Below, one piece after another: positions 8,719 to 17,375 of a DNA stretch of 64,000 nt (position 1 is its first letter; each line of letters begins with the position of its first letter). Origin of the DNA: Nocardia cerradoensis NBRC 101014 (GTDB taxonomy: Bacteria > Actinomycetota > Actinomycetes > Mycobacteriales > Mycobacteriaceae). The notes beneath the pieces were generated by a model that ran no database searches, was not told where the DNA came from, and saw nothing but the letters and a program-made list of their open reading frames with translations. The translations under genes and the position numbers were made by a program. The stretch lies in contig NZ_BAFW01000048.1 in assembly GCF_000308535.1 (NCBI RefSeq), positions 23,624 to 87,623 on the forward strand. Direction: 5' to 3'.

Positions 8719-10752
8719 ATGTCCGGTGTTGCCGCAGTCGCCGAATCGCCCGCACCCGTGAGTCATACCCGCGCCAATGTCGTCTTCATCACCGTGGTGC
8801 TGGGGATGTTGATGGCCGCGCTGGATCAGACCATCGTGTCGACCGCGTTGCCCACCATCGTCGCCGACCTGGGCGGCGCCGGGCATATGGCCTGGGTGGT
8901 GACGGCATATCTACTGGCCGAGGCGGTCGCCACCGCGCTGGCCGGAAAATTCGGCGACCTGTTCGGCCGCAAACTGATCTTCCAGCTCAGTGGCCTGATC
9001 TTCATCATCGGGTCGATGGTGGCGGGGCTCGCCCACGGCATGACGCTGCTGATCGTCGCGCGCGGTATCCAGGGCGTCGGCGCGGGCGGGTTGATGGTGA
9101 CCTCGATGGCGCTGATCGCCGATGTGATCCCGCTACGCGACCGAGGCAAATACCAGGGTGCGCTGGGCGCGGTCTTCGGTATCACCACCGTGGTCGGCCC
9201 GACGCTGGGCGGGCTGTTCACCGACCATGCCAGCTGGCGGTGGTGCTTCTACGTGAACGTGCCGCTGGCGATTCTGATGATCGCCGTTGCGGCGCGGGCG
9301 ATTCCGTCGATCCGCGCGGCGGTGCGGCCGGTGGTCGACTACGCCGGTATCGCACTGGTGGCGATCGGTGTCAGCTGTCTGATTCTCGGACTGGAATGGG
9401 GCGGCCAGGAATATCCGTGGGGTTCGGCGACCATCCTCGGACTGTTCGCGGCCGCGGTGGTACTGCTGGCCGCGTTCGTCTTCGTCGAGACTCGCGCGGC
9501 CGAGCCGATGCTGCCGATGCATCTGTTTCGCAGCAACGTCTTCACCGTCTGCTCGATCCTCAGCTTCATCGTGGGCTTCGCCATGCTCGGGGCGATGACC
9601 TATCTGCCGGCCTATCTGCAGTACGTCAACGGCGTCTCGGCCACCGCTTCCGGACTGCGCACGCTGCCGCTGGTGGTCGGCCTGTTCACCACCTCGATCA
9701 TCTCCGGGCAGGTGGTCGGCCGGACCGGCTACTACAAATACTTCCCGGTCGCGGGCACCGCGGTCATGGCGGTGGGGTTGTATCTGATGTCGACCATGGG
9801 CCGGACCACGGGCTTCTGGCTGCAATCGCTGTACATGCTGATCCTGGGTCTGGGCATCGGCCTGGCGATGCAGGTGCTCACGATCGTCGTGCAGAACACC
9901 GTCCCGTATCAGGACCTGGGCACCGCCACCTCGGGTGTGACCTTCTTCCGGACCGTCGGGTCGACCTTCGGCACCGCGATCTTCGGCACGCTCTACAGCA
10001 ATCAGCTGGAACCGAATCTGCGTCAGGCCCTCACCGAGGTGCCGGGGGTGCCGCCCGCGGTGGCGCAGAGTCCGCAACTGCTGCACCAGCTTCCGTACGC
10101 GCAGGCGATCCCGATCATCGACGCCTATGCCGACACCATCGACTACGTCTTCCGCTGGGTGGTGCCGGTGGCCGTGGTCGGCTTCGTCGTGGCGTGGTTC
10201 CTGAAACAGGTACCGCTGCGCGACAGCGTCCGCGCGGAGGCGGCCGACGTGGGTGGCGGTTTCTCGGTGCCCGATTCCCCGGATCGCACTGTCCGCCTGG
10301 AACATTCGCTGGCGAACGTGCTGCGCAGGCTGCGCGACGACGAACTGCCCGATCCGCGGATCCTGGCGGCCGCCGACAGTCCGCTCGGCCGGGATCAGGC
10401 CTGGGCCATCGGGCAGGTGAAGATGTTGCAGCGCGCCCGCGGATCGGCAGATCTGGCGGCGGTGGCCCGGGCGCACTGGATGCCGCCGGAAGTGCTGGAA
10501 CCGGTGTACGACAAGGCCATTCGATCCGGCTACATCGACGTGGACGGCGACCGAATGGAATTGACCGCGAGCGGCCAGGCGGAATACGACCGCATTCTCG
10601 CCGCCTGGCGCAAGTGGCTGTGCCGCTATCTCGATGATTGGGATTGCGCCGATCCGGACGATCGCGCACTCTTCGACCGGGCGCTGGACAATATCGCGGC
10701 GAAACTTCTGGAGGAAGTGGAACGACCGGAGGCGCTGCGGCTGACGGTGTGA
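8719..10752 (+). CDS. DHA2 family MFS transporter with C-terminal winged-helix-like domain
   Basis: A 677-residue protein. Residues 1 to about 500 form a 14-TM DHA2 (EmrB/QacA-type) drug:H+ antiporter: MLMAALDQTIVSTALPTIVADL in TM1, GKFGDLFGRK (motif A), the RDRGKYQGALGAVFG loop and VVGPTLGGLFTDHASWRW (motif C). About 175 extra residues follow; they contain RRLRDDELPDPR, VLEPVYDKAIRSGYIDVDGD and MELTASGQAEYDRILAAW, which reads like the helix-wing part of a MarR-type winged helix. ATG 8719 is chosen since it gives a normal DHA2 N-terminus. Substrate unknown. A FAD monooxygenase gene converges 54 bp after its end. Confidence 0.85.
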   Translation: MSGVAAVAESPAPVSHTRANVVFITVVLGMLMAALDQTIVSTALPTIVADLGGAGHMAWVVTAYLLAEAVATALAGKFGDLFGRKLIFQLSGLIFIIGSMVAGLAHGMTLLIVARGIQGVGAGGLMVTSMALIADVIPLRDRGKYQGALGAVFGITTVVGPTLGGLFTDHASWRWCFYVNVPLAILMIAVAARAIPSIRAAVRPVVDYAGIALVAIGVSCLILGLEWGGQEYPWGSATILGLFAAAVVLLAAFVFVETRAAEPMLPMHLFRSNVFTVCSILSFIVGFAMLGAMTYLPAYLQYVNGVSATASGLRTLPLVVGLFTTSIISGQVVGRTGYYKYFPVAGTAVMAVGLYLMSTMGRTTGFWLQSLYMLILGLGIGLAMQVLTIVVQNTVPYQDLGTATSGVTFFRTVGSTFGTAIFGTLYSNQLEPNLRQALTEVPGVPPAVAQSPQLLHQLPYAQAIPIIDAYADTIDYVFRWVVPVAVVGFVVAWFLKQVPLRDSVRAEAADVGGGFSVPDSPDRTVRLEHSLANVLRRLRDDELPDPRILAAADSPLGRDQAWAIGQVKMLQRARGSADLAAVARAHWMPPEVLEPVYDKAIRSGYIDVDGDRMELTASGQAEYDRILAAWRKWLCRYLDDWDCADPDDRALFDRALDNIAAKLLEEVERPEALRLTV

Positions 10753-10806
10753 TCACCGCCGGCCGCAGCGCCGCACCGAATTACCCTGCACCACAGGGCG
10801 TTACGA

Positions 10807-12015
10807 TCATGCCGCAGCGAGTTCGGCGCGCTCGTCGACCGGTGCGTCCCAGTCGATGGTGTAGCTCTGCTCGCGGGCCATGACCTCCTCCATCTTGAAG
10901 AGTTTGGTCGCCAGCGGCATGACCAGCGGCATCATCCGGCGCATCACCGGGCCGACGGTCTTCGACTGGTTGATCTTGGCTCCGCGGGCCGCGACCTTCT
11001 CCACCCGCGGACGGCGGATTCGTTCGTAGGCGGCGAAAGCCGTTGCCGGTGAATCGAAATCGCGCAGGCACCGGGCGAGCTGCACCGCACTCTCGATGGC
11101 CAGTGACGCTCCCTGGCCGGTGCTGTTGGACGGCGCGTGCACCGCGTCGCCGACCAGGACCATACGGTCGCGATACCAGTGCGGCACCGGCGGCATGATG
11201 TGCAGGCCGCCGGTGACGACCAGCTCTTCCGGCGGGGTGTTGCGCACCAGGTGGGCGCCGGGGGTGTCCTCGGCGTAGACCTCCCGCAGTGTCCGCAACC
11301 ACTGTTCGGCCGGAACCTCCCGAGCCTCGGTCAGCGAAAGATAGTGCTTCTGGGGCAGATTCGCGCCCCAGGCGATCCGGCCGTCGGGCATGGACCAGTA
11401 CAGGTAGTAGGCGTTGCGGCCGTAGGCGAACACCATGGTCTCCGGGGGAACCGGAGCCGAGCATTCGGTGTAGGCGCCGAATCCGAGCATGCCGGTGTAG
11501 TCGGCCCCCGGGGCGTTCGGATCGATGAGCGTGCGCACGCGCGATTTGATGCCGTCGGCGCCGACGATGATATCGGCGGTGGCGGTGGAGCCGTCGGCGA
11601 AGCGAGCGGTCACACCGTCGCGATGTTCCTCGACGCCGACCAGGCGCTTGGAATATTCGACGGCCACACCGGCGTCGACGGCATGATCGTGCAGGACCTG
11701 GTGCAGATCGCTGCGATCGATCGCGTGCAGCGGTTCCAGGCCGGCTGTGGTGGGCAGCTCGATGTCCTTGTGGCCCAACGACATCACCATGTGACGGATC
11801 GGCAGTGCGACCGCGCGCACGGCATCGCCGGCACCGATGACGTCCAGGGCGGCCAGGCCGTTGGGTGCGAAGCCCAGGGCGCTGCCGATGTTGTAGGCCG
11901 GTCCCGGATAGGCCTCGTAGACGGTGGCCTCGATCCCGGCCGCGCGCAGGGCGGTGGCGGCGACGGGGCCGGCGACGCCGCCTCCGATGACGAGGGCGGA
12001 TGTGACTGCGGACAT
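10807..12015 (-). CDS. FAD-dependent monooxygenase (PHBH/TetX-like)
   Basis: A 402-residue group A flavoprotein hydroxylase. The N-terminal Rossmann motif GGGVAGPVAATALRAAG, the DG motif VGADGIKSRVR and the second FAD motif VLVGDAVHAPSNSTGQGASLAIES are all present. Such enzymes hydroxylate aromatic or polycyclic compounds, including antibiotics, using NAD(P)H and O2. ATG 12015 has GAGGAG 7 nt upstream. A PadR regulator gene lies 189 bp upstream in the same direction, and both may respond to the same ligand. Substrate not predicted. Confidence 0.85.
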   Translation of the reverse strand: MSAVTSALVIGGGVAGPVAATALRAAGIEATVYEAYPGPAYNIGSALGFAPNGLAALDVIGAGDAVRAVALPIRHMVMSLGHKDIELPTTAGLEPLHAIDRSDLHQVLHDHAVDAGVAVEYSKRLVGVEEHRDGVTARFADGSTATADIIVGADGIKSRVRTLIDPNAPGADYTGMLGFGAYTECSAPVPPETMVFAYGRNAYYLYWSMPDGRIAWGANLPQKHYLSLTEAREVPAEQWLRTLREVYAEDTPGAHLVRNTPPEELVVTGGLHIMPPVPHWYRDRMVLVGDAVHAPSNSTGQGASLAIESAVQLARCLRDFDSPATAFAAYERIRRPRVEKVAARGAKINQSKTVGPVMRRMMPLVMPLATKLFKMEEVMAREQSYTIDWDAPVDERAELAAA

Positions 12016-12204
12016 GGGAGTTCTCCTCGAGTGGATGAACCCGATCCGATCCGCGCACGCGCTGCCCAGTTATCCTGAAGTTGCCATACTCGGGCTGGGT
12101 TCGCCTGCGTGAATGCGGTTCGAGAGGTAGGTGGATCGGGCTCGGCGCGGTGTTGCCGCACTTCGCCGGGCCCGGTTCGTATCGTGGTTGTCGTCCTGGG
12201 GATT

Positions 12205-12864
12205 TCAGTCGTCGGTCGGCTGTCGGAACGTCCCTCCCTCCACCATCGCGGCGATCTCGGCGGGCGGAATCTGCTCCGAGTGGGCGCGCCGCCAGAAATC
12301 GATATCGGGGAAGGTGCCGGAGGCGAGTTCGGTGCGCATTCCGGCGACCCACGCCGCCTCGGCCTCGAGCATCGCCACGCCGAATTCGGCCTCGACCAGG
12401 AAGAGCCGGGGCAGAAACTGTGTCTGCTCCTCGATTTCGCGGCGCCGCACGGCGATCTCCGCGGCGAGCAGCCGGGCGCGTTCGTCGAGCAGCGGGATCA
12501 CCTCGTCCGGCGGCAGCAGGGCCACCACCGACAGGCCGGCCACGAACCGATGGGGTTCGGGTTCGGGGGTCGAGATCAGTTCGCGGATCCAGTCCTCGGC
12601 CTCGGCGCGGCCGGCGTCGGTGAGCCGGTAGATCGTCCGCTCGGGGCGGGCGCCGTCGCGCTCGCTGCCGATGACCTCGACGAATCCGTGCTTCTCGAGA
12701 TTCTGCACGACCGTGTAGAGCGACCCCCATTTGATGTCCATATCGCGGTCCTTGCCGCGTTCGCGCATCTGGGCCGCGATCTCGTAGCGGTGCATGGGAC
12801 GTTCGATCAGCGTCGCCAGGACCGCCAGGGCCAGCAGATTGGCGACTTTTCGCTTCTTGGGCAT
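12205..12864 (-). CDS. PadR family transcriptional regulator
   Basis: The 219-residue protein has the PadR winged-helix domain (residues about 8-95: LLALAVLATLIERPMHRYEIA, IKWGSLYTVVQNLEKHGFVEV, RPERTIYRLTDAGRAEAEDW) and the helical C-terminal dimerisation region. PadR proteins are usually ligand-responsive repressors of their own gene and of nearby efflux or detoxification genes. ATG 12864 is chosen because AAGGAGG lies 8 nt upstream; the upstream GTG 12873 would sit on that site. A long dyad just upstream is the probable operator. The downstream FAD monooxygenase is a plausible target. Confidence 0.88.
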   Translation of the reverse strand: MPKKRKVANLLALAVLATLIERPMHRYEIAAQMRERGKDRDMDIKWGSLYTVVQNLEKHGFVEVIGSERDGARPERTIYRLTDAGRAEAEDWIRELISTPEPEPHRFVAGLSVVALLPPDEVIPLLDERARLLAAEIAVRRREIEEQTQFLPRLFLVEAEFGVAMLEAEAAWVAGMRTELASGTFPDIDFWRRAHSEQIPPAEIAAMVEGGTFRQPTDD

Positions 12865-12879
12865 CACCCGCACCTCCTT

Positions 12880-12907
12880 ACTCGTCTACGAATATACGTC
12901 TACGAGT
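12880..12907. promoter_or_regulatory. 28-bp imperfect dyad, probable PadR operator
   Basis: ACTCGT (12880-12885) and ACGAGT (12902-12907) are the outer arms, with ACG/CGT and ATAT matches inside. The site also holds a direct repeat CGTCTACGA (12883-12891, 12897-12905). It lies 16 bp upstream of the padR start, where an autoregulatory operator is expected. Confidence 0.6.
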
Positions 12908-13236
12908 ATGGCTGGGCAAGAGTCTCCGTGGCGTGATGAAGACGCACGACGAGCACCCCCGGGAGATGGCGTGCCGGCGCCGTCCCGGGGGTGGATCGTC
13001 ACGAGCGACGCGCGCGACCGCCGAGGGGCGGGCTGCCGGTGGGCGACGGCGACCGGGGCCGATGAGGGTTACCCCGTCGCTCGCGCCCCGCGCGAGACGG
13101 CGTGACGTTCGAGGGTGATGACGCGCTCGGCGTCACCACATCTACTATTTGTGTACGTAGACAGTAGGTTAACGGCCCGGGTCGGTCAAGAGTGTCGAAC
13201 CGGCCGACCGGCGCCGGGCGGTTATCGTGATTCGTC
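12908..13236. other. Intergenic region between padR and the reductase gene
   Basis: No convincing gene is seen. The region is GC-rich except for an AT-rich patch at 13139-13175 (TCTACTATTTGTGTACGTAG) that holds a TACGTA core and, on the minus strand, a third copy of GTCTACG found twice in the PadR dyad. It may be the promoter and an additional regulatory site for the divergent reductase. Confidence 0.5.
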
Positions 13237-13851
13237 GTGCGGATCTTTGTGGCGGGCGCGACCGGAGTACTGGGCGCCAGACTGACACCCCTGCTGGTCT
13301 CGGCCGGATTCGAGGTCGCCGGGCTCACACGCTCGGAGTCGAAGGCATCGATGCTGACCGGTTTCGGCGCCCGGCCCGTCGTCTGCGATGTCTACGACGC
13401 GGCGGCGCTGGAACAGGCGGTGCGCGATTTCGCGCCCGATCTGGTGATGCATCAGCTCACCGACCTGCCCGACGATCCCGCCGATCTGCCCGCCGGCCGG
13501 GCGGCGAATTCGCGGATGCGTCGCGAGGGCACCGCCAACCTGCTCGCCGCGGCACAGGCGGCCGGCGCGAAACGTTTTCTCGCCCAGAGCGTCGCGTGGG
13601 AGATGACCGGAGAGGGACAGGCCGCCAAAGAGTTCCTGGAGGACGCGGTGCTCGGCGTCCGCGGCGTCGTCCTGCGCTACGGCCAGTTCTACGGTCCCGG
13701 CACCTACTATCCCGAGAACACGGACCGGCCCGATCCGCCGCGCATTCACATCGCCGAGGCCGCGGCGCGGACGGTGGTCGCGCTGGATCTGGCCTCGGGC
13801 ATCTACGCGGTGACCGAAGACGGCCGCGTGGATTTCGAACCGGTGCAGTAG
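13237..13851 (+). CDS. NAD(P)-binding epimerase/reductase-like protein
   Basis: The 204-residue protein has an N-terminal Rossmann motif (MRIFVAGATGVLGARL) and the atypical/extended SDR layout with LRYGQFYGPGTYY. It is shorter than typical extended SDRs (about 300 residues), and the usual YxxxK is not visible: the strand ending AQSVAWEM is followed by TGEGQAAKEFLED with no tyrosine. It could be a non-catalytic NmrA-like or degenerate reductase. GTG 13237 is the first good start. It diverges from padR, with possible shared control. Function not assigned. Confidence 0.7.
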   Translation: MRIFVAGATGVLGARLTPLLVSAGFEVAGLTRSESKASMLTGFGARPVVCDVYDAAALEQAVRDFAPDLVMHQLTDLPDDPADLPAGRAANSRMRREGTANLLAAAQAAGAKRFLAQSVAWEMTGEGQAAKEFLEDAVLGVRGVVLRYGQFYGPGTYYPENTDRPDPPRIHIAEAAARTVVALDLASGIYAVTEDGRVDFEPVQ

Positions 13852-13881
13852 TTTCGAAGCCCGCCGATCGTCGGCGACAGT

Positions 13882-14667
13882 TCACCCGGCGCGCTGCCGG
13901 AGCACCTCGGCGGTGGACTCGTCGGCGGGCAGGAAGGCCTCGAGGTGCAGTTCCGCCAGCGAGACGTCGGTGGCGGTGGCGAACGAGGTGAGCGTGGTGA
14001 TCAATCGCAATTCACCGGCCTCGCTGCGCAGTCGCAGCGGCACCGCGAAGCCGAGGTAGCCGGGTCCGGGGTCGGTCTCCGGGAGATAGCTCTCGAGTTC
14101 GGCGACCAGTTCCTCAGCGCGCGGGTCCGGTGACGTGCGGTTGCGTGCCCGCATGGATTCGGTGACGTGCCGGCCCCATTCGGCGAAGTTGACCACCCGC
14201 GGCGCGAGGCCGTCCGGATGTAATGCCAAGCGGCGCACATTGATCGGCGCGGTGAGCAGTTCGGGCGCACAGCCGTCGGTGAAGACGTCGAAGGCGGCGT
14301 TCGCCTCGATCAGGCTCCCGTAGCGGTCGGCGATCAGCGCCGGATAGGGCATATGCCCGGACAGGATCGTGCGCAGCGCCTCGCGTACCGGAGCCAATTG
14401 CGGTGCGTCGACGCCGGATTCGTCGTAGGCGGGGGTGTAGCCGGCCGTCGCCAGCAGGGCATTGCGTTCGCGCAGCGACAGTTCCAGCGATTCGGCCAGC
14501 CGCAGCACGATGGCGCGACCCGGCCGGGAACGCCCCTGTTCGAGATAGCTGAGGTGGCGCTGGGTGGTGTCGGCGCGGATGGCCAGATCGAGTTGGCTCC
14601 ACCGCCGCAGCCCTCGCCAGCGTCGCAGTTCCTGCGCGAAGGGGCCCGGTTGCGCGACTGTCGTCAT
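13882..14667 (-). CDS. XRE-family regulator with MmyB-like ligand-binding domain
   Basis: In the 261-residue protein an XRE helix-turn-helix occupies about residues 10-65 (FAQELRRWRGLRRWSQLDLAIRADTTQRHLSYLEQGRSRPGRAIV). The following MmyB-like domain (PALIADRYGSLIEANAAFDVF, LHPDGLAPRVVNFAEWG, LRLRSEAGELRLITTLTSFATATDVSLAEL) belongs to a PAS-like, possibly fatty-acid-binding, group. ATG 14667 is preferred because it starts just before the HTH; upstream in-frame codons would overlap the divergent SnoaL-like gene region. It probably regulates that divergent gene, 85 bp away. Confidence 0.85.
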   Translation of the reverse strand: MTTVAQPGPFAQELRRWRGLRRWSQLDLAIRADTTQRHLSYLEQGRSRPGRAIVLRLAESLELSLRERNALLATAGYTPAYDESGVDAPQLAPVREALRTILSGHMPYPALIADRYGSLIEANAAFDVFTDGCAPELLTAPINVRRLALHPDGLAPRVVNFAEWGRHVTESMRARNRTSPDPRAEELVAELESYLPETDPGPGYLGFAVPLRLRSEAGELRLITTLTSFATATDVSLAELHLEAFLPADESTAEVLRQRAG

Positions 14668-14752
14668 GGGATCATCGTCGGCTGCTGTGCGGCGCTCCGC
14701 CATACCCTGCGGGGAATCGCGCGAGTGCGCGCCGGCGGACAGACTCGGCGGC

Positions 14753-15190
14753 ATGAGCTACGAACCGACCGATATCGAACTGAAGAATCTGCTCGACCAC
14801 TGGATCGGCCAGTGGAACGAGCCCGATGCCGACCGGCGCCGCGAGCTGATCCGCGAGGTCTGGGCAGAAGACGGCTATCAGATCCTGGTCAACCCGCCCG
14901 AGGGCATTCGCGACACCGCCCGTCAGTACGGGGTGCCCGCCCCGGCGGTCGAGGTTCGCGGCTACGACGCGATGTTCGCCCGCGTCACCCGGGCGTACGA
15001 AATGTTCGTCGCCGATGGTGAGCACTTCTTCGAGGCCGAGGGTGAGCCGGTTCGGCATGCCGGGGCGGCGGTGGTGCTGACCTGGGTGATGCGTTCGCGT
15101 GCGGACGGCACCGTCGCCGGCTCCGGACTCGAGGTGCTGACCTTCGATCCGGACGGGAGGGTGCGCACCGACCACGAATTCGTGAACTGA
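14753..15190 (+). CDS. SnoaL/NTF2-like protein
   Basis: A 145-residue protein of the SnoaL-like polyketide cyclase/isomerase fold: MSYEPTDIELKNLLDHWIGQWNEPD, VWAEDGYQILVNPPEG, then a beta-rich C-terminal half with ADGTVAGSGLEVLTFDPDGRVRTDHEFV. Members are often small isomerases, hydrolases or ligand-binding proteins. ATG 14753 is chosen as it follows GGCGGC and gives the natural N-terminus. It diverges from an XRE/MmyB-type regulator, a common arrangement for a regulator and its single target. Function unknown. Confidence 0.75.
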   Translation: MSYEPTDIELKNLLDHWIGQWNEPDADRRRELIREVWAEDGYQILVNPPEGIRDTARQYGVPAPAVEVRGYDAMFARVTRAYEMFVADGEHFFEAEGEPVRHAGAAVVLTWVMRSRADGTVAGSGLEVLTFDPDGRVRTDHEFVN

Positions 15191-15219
15191 GCCGGTGTGG
15201 ACCTGTCGGTGTGCATGTC

Positions 15220-15225
15220 TAGGGT
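15220..15225 (+). promoter_or_regulatory. Leaderless -10 element TAGGGT
   Basis: TAGGGT ends exactly 6 nt before ATG 15232 of the pentapeptide gene. The fit to TAnnnT and the spacing indicate a leaderless start. Confidence 0.5.
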
Positions 15226-15231
15226 GCAGGA

Positions 15232-15891
15232 ATGCCTCGCGACCTCGCCGATCTGCCCTATGCCCGGAGTCTGACGCCGCTGCTGGAACCGCTCGCGCCC
15301 GATACCGAGTACGAGCGGGTCCACCTCGACGCCACCGCCGTCGACGAGGTGTCGGCCGGCGGCTCCTGGTTCAGTGAGTCGGCGCTGACCGGTGTGGTGC
15401 TCGGCGGTGGCAGTCTGAATCACTGCCGATTCGACGATGTCTGGCTGCGCGGGGTGCGGTGGATCGGGATCGACGCCTGCGAAACTCGTTGGCTGGATGC
15501 CGAATTCGTCGACTCCGCGTGGTCCGGGGTGGTCGCCGTCGACGCGCAGTTGCGCCGCATCCGATTCGAGGGTTGCAAATTCGAATCGGTGAACTTCCGT
15601 GCGGCCACACTGCAGAACGTCACCTTCGCCGAATGCGTCTTCCGCGATACCGACTTCTCCGCCGCCACACTGCGGAAGGTCGATTTTCCCGGATCGCGGC
15701 TCGAAGGCGTCGCCCTCCACGGGGCAACCTTGAAGGATGTGGACCTGCGGGACGCGGCCGCGCTCGATCTCGTCGCCGATATCGGAACACTGAAGGGCGC
15801 GATCATCACCACACCCCAGCTGATGGAGATGGCTCCCGCCTTCGCGCGTGCCGCGGGAATCATCGTGCGCGACAACCGAATCCGCGGCTAG
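15232..15891 (+). CDS. Pentapeptide-repeat protein
   Basis: The 219-residue protein contains degenerate A(D/N)LxX-type repeats from about residue 55 to 185, e.g. CRFDDVWLRGVRW, CKFESVNFRAATLQNVTFAEC and DTDFSAATLRKVDFPG. Such repeats form a right-handed quadrilateral beta-helix. Some members mimic DNA and protect gyrase (MfpA/Qnr), but many have no known role, and nothing here identifies a gyrase link. The TAG stop sits inside CTAG (15888-15891), which also encodes the stop of the convergent VIT1 gene on the other strand. Confidence 0.8.
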   Translation: MPRDLADLPYARSLTPLLEPLAPDTEYERVHLDATAVDEVSAGGSWFSESALTGVVLGGGSLNHCRFDDVWLRGVRWIGIDACETRWLDAEFVDSAWSGVVAVDAQLRRIRFEGCKFESVNFRAATLQNVTFAECVFRDTDFSAATLRKVDFPGSRLEGVALHGATLKDVDLRDAAALDLVADIGTLKGAIITTPQLMEMAPAFARAAGIIVRDNRIRG

Positions 15892-16628
15892 CCGCTGGAA
15901 ACCCCGGGGATCTGGCCGATACCGTAGGTCACCGCCATGGCCAGCGCGCCACCGATCACCACGCGAAGGACGGCCCGGCGCCGATTGCTGCCACCCAGGC
16001 GCGCGCTCAGCGACCCGGTCGCGGCCAGTGCCAGCAGCACCGCGGCGAAGGTCACCGGGATGCGCCAGGTCGGCGGCGGCAGCAGAATCGCGAGCAGTGG
16101 CAGCAGGGCGCCGCAGGTGAACGACACCGCGGAGGAGAGCGCGGCCTGCCACGGGTTGGTCAGTTCGTTCGGGTCCAGGCCCAATTCCGCCTCGGCGTGG
16201 GCGGCGAAGGCATCGTGCGCGGTCAACTCCCGAGCGACCTGCCGCGCGGTCGCCTCCGTGAGTCCCTTGTGCCGATAGATCTGGGTCAACTCGGCGAGCT
16301 CGTAATCGGGATCTTCGGCGAGCTCCCGCTTCTCCTGCGACAGCAGGGCACGTTCGCTGTCGCGCTGGGTACTGACCGAGACGTATTCGCCGACCGCCAT
16401 CGACAGCGCACCCGCCACCAGCCCGGCCACACCCGCGGTGAGGATGGGTGTGGTGGCCGCGGTGGCCGAGGCGACGCCGACCACCAGGCCCGCGGTCGAC
16501 ACGATGCCGTCGTTGGCGCCGAGCACCCCGGCGCGCAACCAGTTCAGCCGGGACGCGAAACCTCCGCCGTGTGGTTCGTGCGGATGTTTCCAGCTCCCGG
16601 TGTCGCGCACATTGTCGGAGTCGGCCAC
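15888..16628 (-). CDS. VIT1/CCC1 family iron/manganese transporter (paralog 1)
   Basis: A 246-residue membrane protein with the VIT signature LNWLRAGVLGANDGIVSTAGLVVGVA (about residues 28-53), AGALSMAVGEYVSVSTQRDSE, the metal-binding cytoplasmic segment (EKRELAEDPDYELAELTQIY, DAFAAHAEAELGLDP) and three more C-terminal TM helices. The family moves Fe2+ or Mn2+ out of the cytosol. GTG 16628 gives the family N-terminus and lies 6 nt after a -10-like TACTCT. A second copy with the same architecture is at 46376-47080. Confidence 0.88.
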   Translation of the reverse strand: MADSDNVRDTGSWKHPHEPHGGGFASRLNWLRAGVLGANDGIVSTAGLVVGVASATAATTPILTAGVAGLVAGALSMAVGEYVSVSTQRDSERALLSQEKRELAEDPDYELAELTQIYRHKGLTEATARQVARELTAHDAFAAHAEAELGLDPNELTNPWQAALSSAVSFTCGALLPLLAILLPPPTWRIPVTFAAVLLALAATGSLSARLGGSNRRRAVLRVVIGGALAMAVTYGIGQIPGVSSG

Positions 16629-16634
16629 GGATGC

Positions 16635-16640
16635 AGAGTA
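16635..16640 (-). promoter_or_regulatory. Leaderless -10 element TACTCT for VIT1
   Basis: Read on the minus strand, TACTCT is followed by six bases and GTG 16628. There is no ribosome-binding site in between, so a leaderless mRNA is likely. Confidence 0.45.
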
Positions 16641-16714
16641 GGCCGCCGGCCGGGCCGGGCGGTGGATCCGCGCCGCAGGCGAGCCGCGCGCCGCTGCGGG
16701 GCACTCCGGATCGG

Positions 16715-16720
16715 TAGCAT
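16715..16720 (+). promoter_or_regulatory. Leaderless -10 element TAGCAT
   Basis: TAGCAT ends 7 nt before ATG 16728 of the methyltransferase gene. This also decides between ATG 16719, which overlaps the hexamer, and ATG 16728. Confidence 0.5.
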
Positions 16721-16727
16721 GCGTGGC

Positions 16728-17375
16728 ATGAATTCCCTTGTCACGCGCGCAATGTCCACGGTCGCCGCGCAGCTGGGCAATCCGCACGGGGTGCTGGGCA
16801 AGGTGGTCGCGCCGATGCTGAACCGAGCCAATCGCTTCGCCATCGACGCCGCGGCCGAGGCGGCCGAGGTGGGTGCGGGGCAGGCCGCGGCCGATATCGG
16901 GTTCGGTGGCGGGGTGGGACTGTCGATCCTGCTGCGCGAGGTCGGCGATGCCGGGACCGTGCACGGTGTGGAGATCTCTCCGGATATGTCGGCTCGAGCC
17001 CGTGCGCGCTTCACCCGTGACATCGGCACCGGCCGGCTGCGGATCGTCGAGGGTGGACTCACCGAGCTACCGCTGGCCTCGGCGAGCCTGGACGCGGTGA
17101 TCACGGTGAATACCGTCTATTTCGTCGATGATCTGGACCGGGCCGGCGCGGAGTTGGCGCGCGTGCTGCGTCCGGGCGGGCGGGTGGTGGTCGGTATCGG
17201 TGATCCGGCGGCGATGGCGAGGATGCCGTTCACCGCGCACGGTTTCCGGTTGCGGCCGGTCGACGACGTATCGGATGCGCTGGAACGAGCCGGGCTGGCG
17301 GTCGAACACCGGCGGATCGACCGGCAGCCGATTCCGGCTCATCTGCTCATCGGCCGCCGGGTGCGCGAGGACTGA
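16728..17375 (+). CDS. Class I SAM-dependent methyltransferase
   Basis: The 215-residue protein has a short helical N-terminus, then SAM motif I (AADIGFGGGVGLSILL, about residues 57-72), the acidic end of strand 2 (GVEISPDM), a LDAVITVNTVYFVDD segment and motif LARVLRPGGRVVVGI. It resembles UbiE/Coq5-like small-molecule methyltransferases. The last 29 bp overlap the convergent MBL gene. Substrate unknown. Confidence 0.82.
   Translation: MNSLVTRAMSTVAAQLGNPHGVLGKVVAPMLNRANRFAIDAAAEAAEVGAGQAAADIGFGGGVGLSILLREVGDAGTVHGVEISPDMSARARARFTRDIGTGRLRIVEGGLTELPLASASLDAVITVNTVYFVDDLDRAGAELARVLRPGGRVVVGIGDPAAMARMPFTAHGFRLRPVDDVSDALERAGLAVEHRRIDRQPIPAHLLIGRRVRED

Noticed and set aside
10784..10798. CCCTG/CAGGG hairpin between the MFS and monooxygenase genes
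   Set aside because: A five-base stem is expected by chance in this composition.
12933..13118. Short Arg-rich frames in the padR-reductase spacer
   Set aside because: No ribosome-binding site or protein-like composition; the region looks regulatory.
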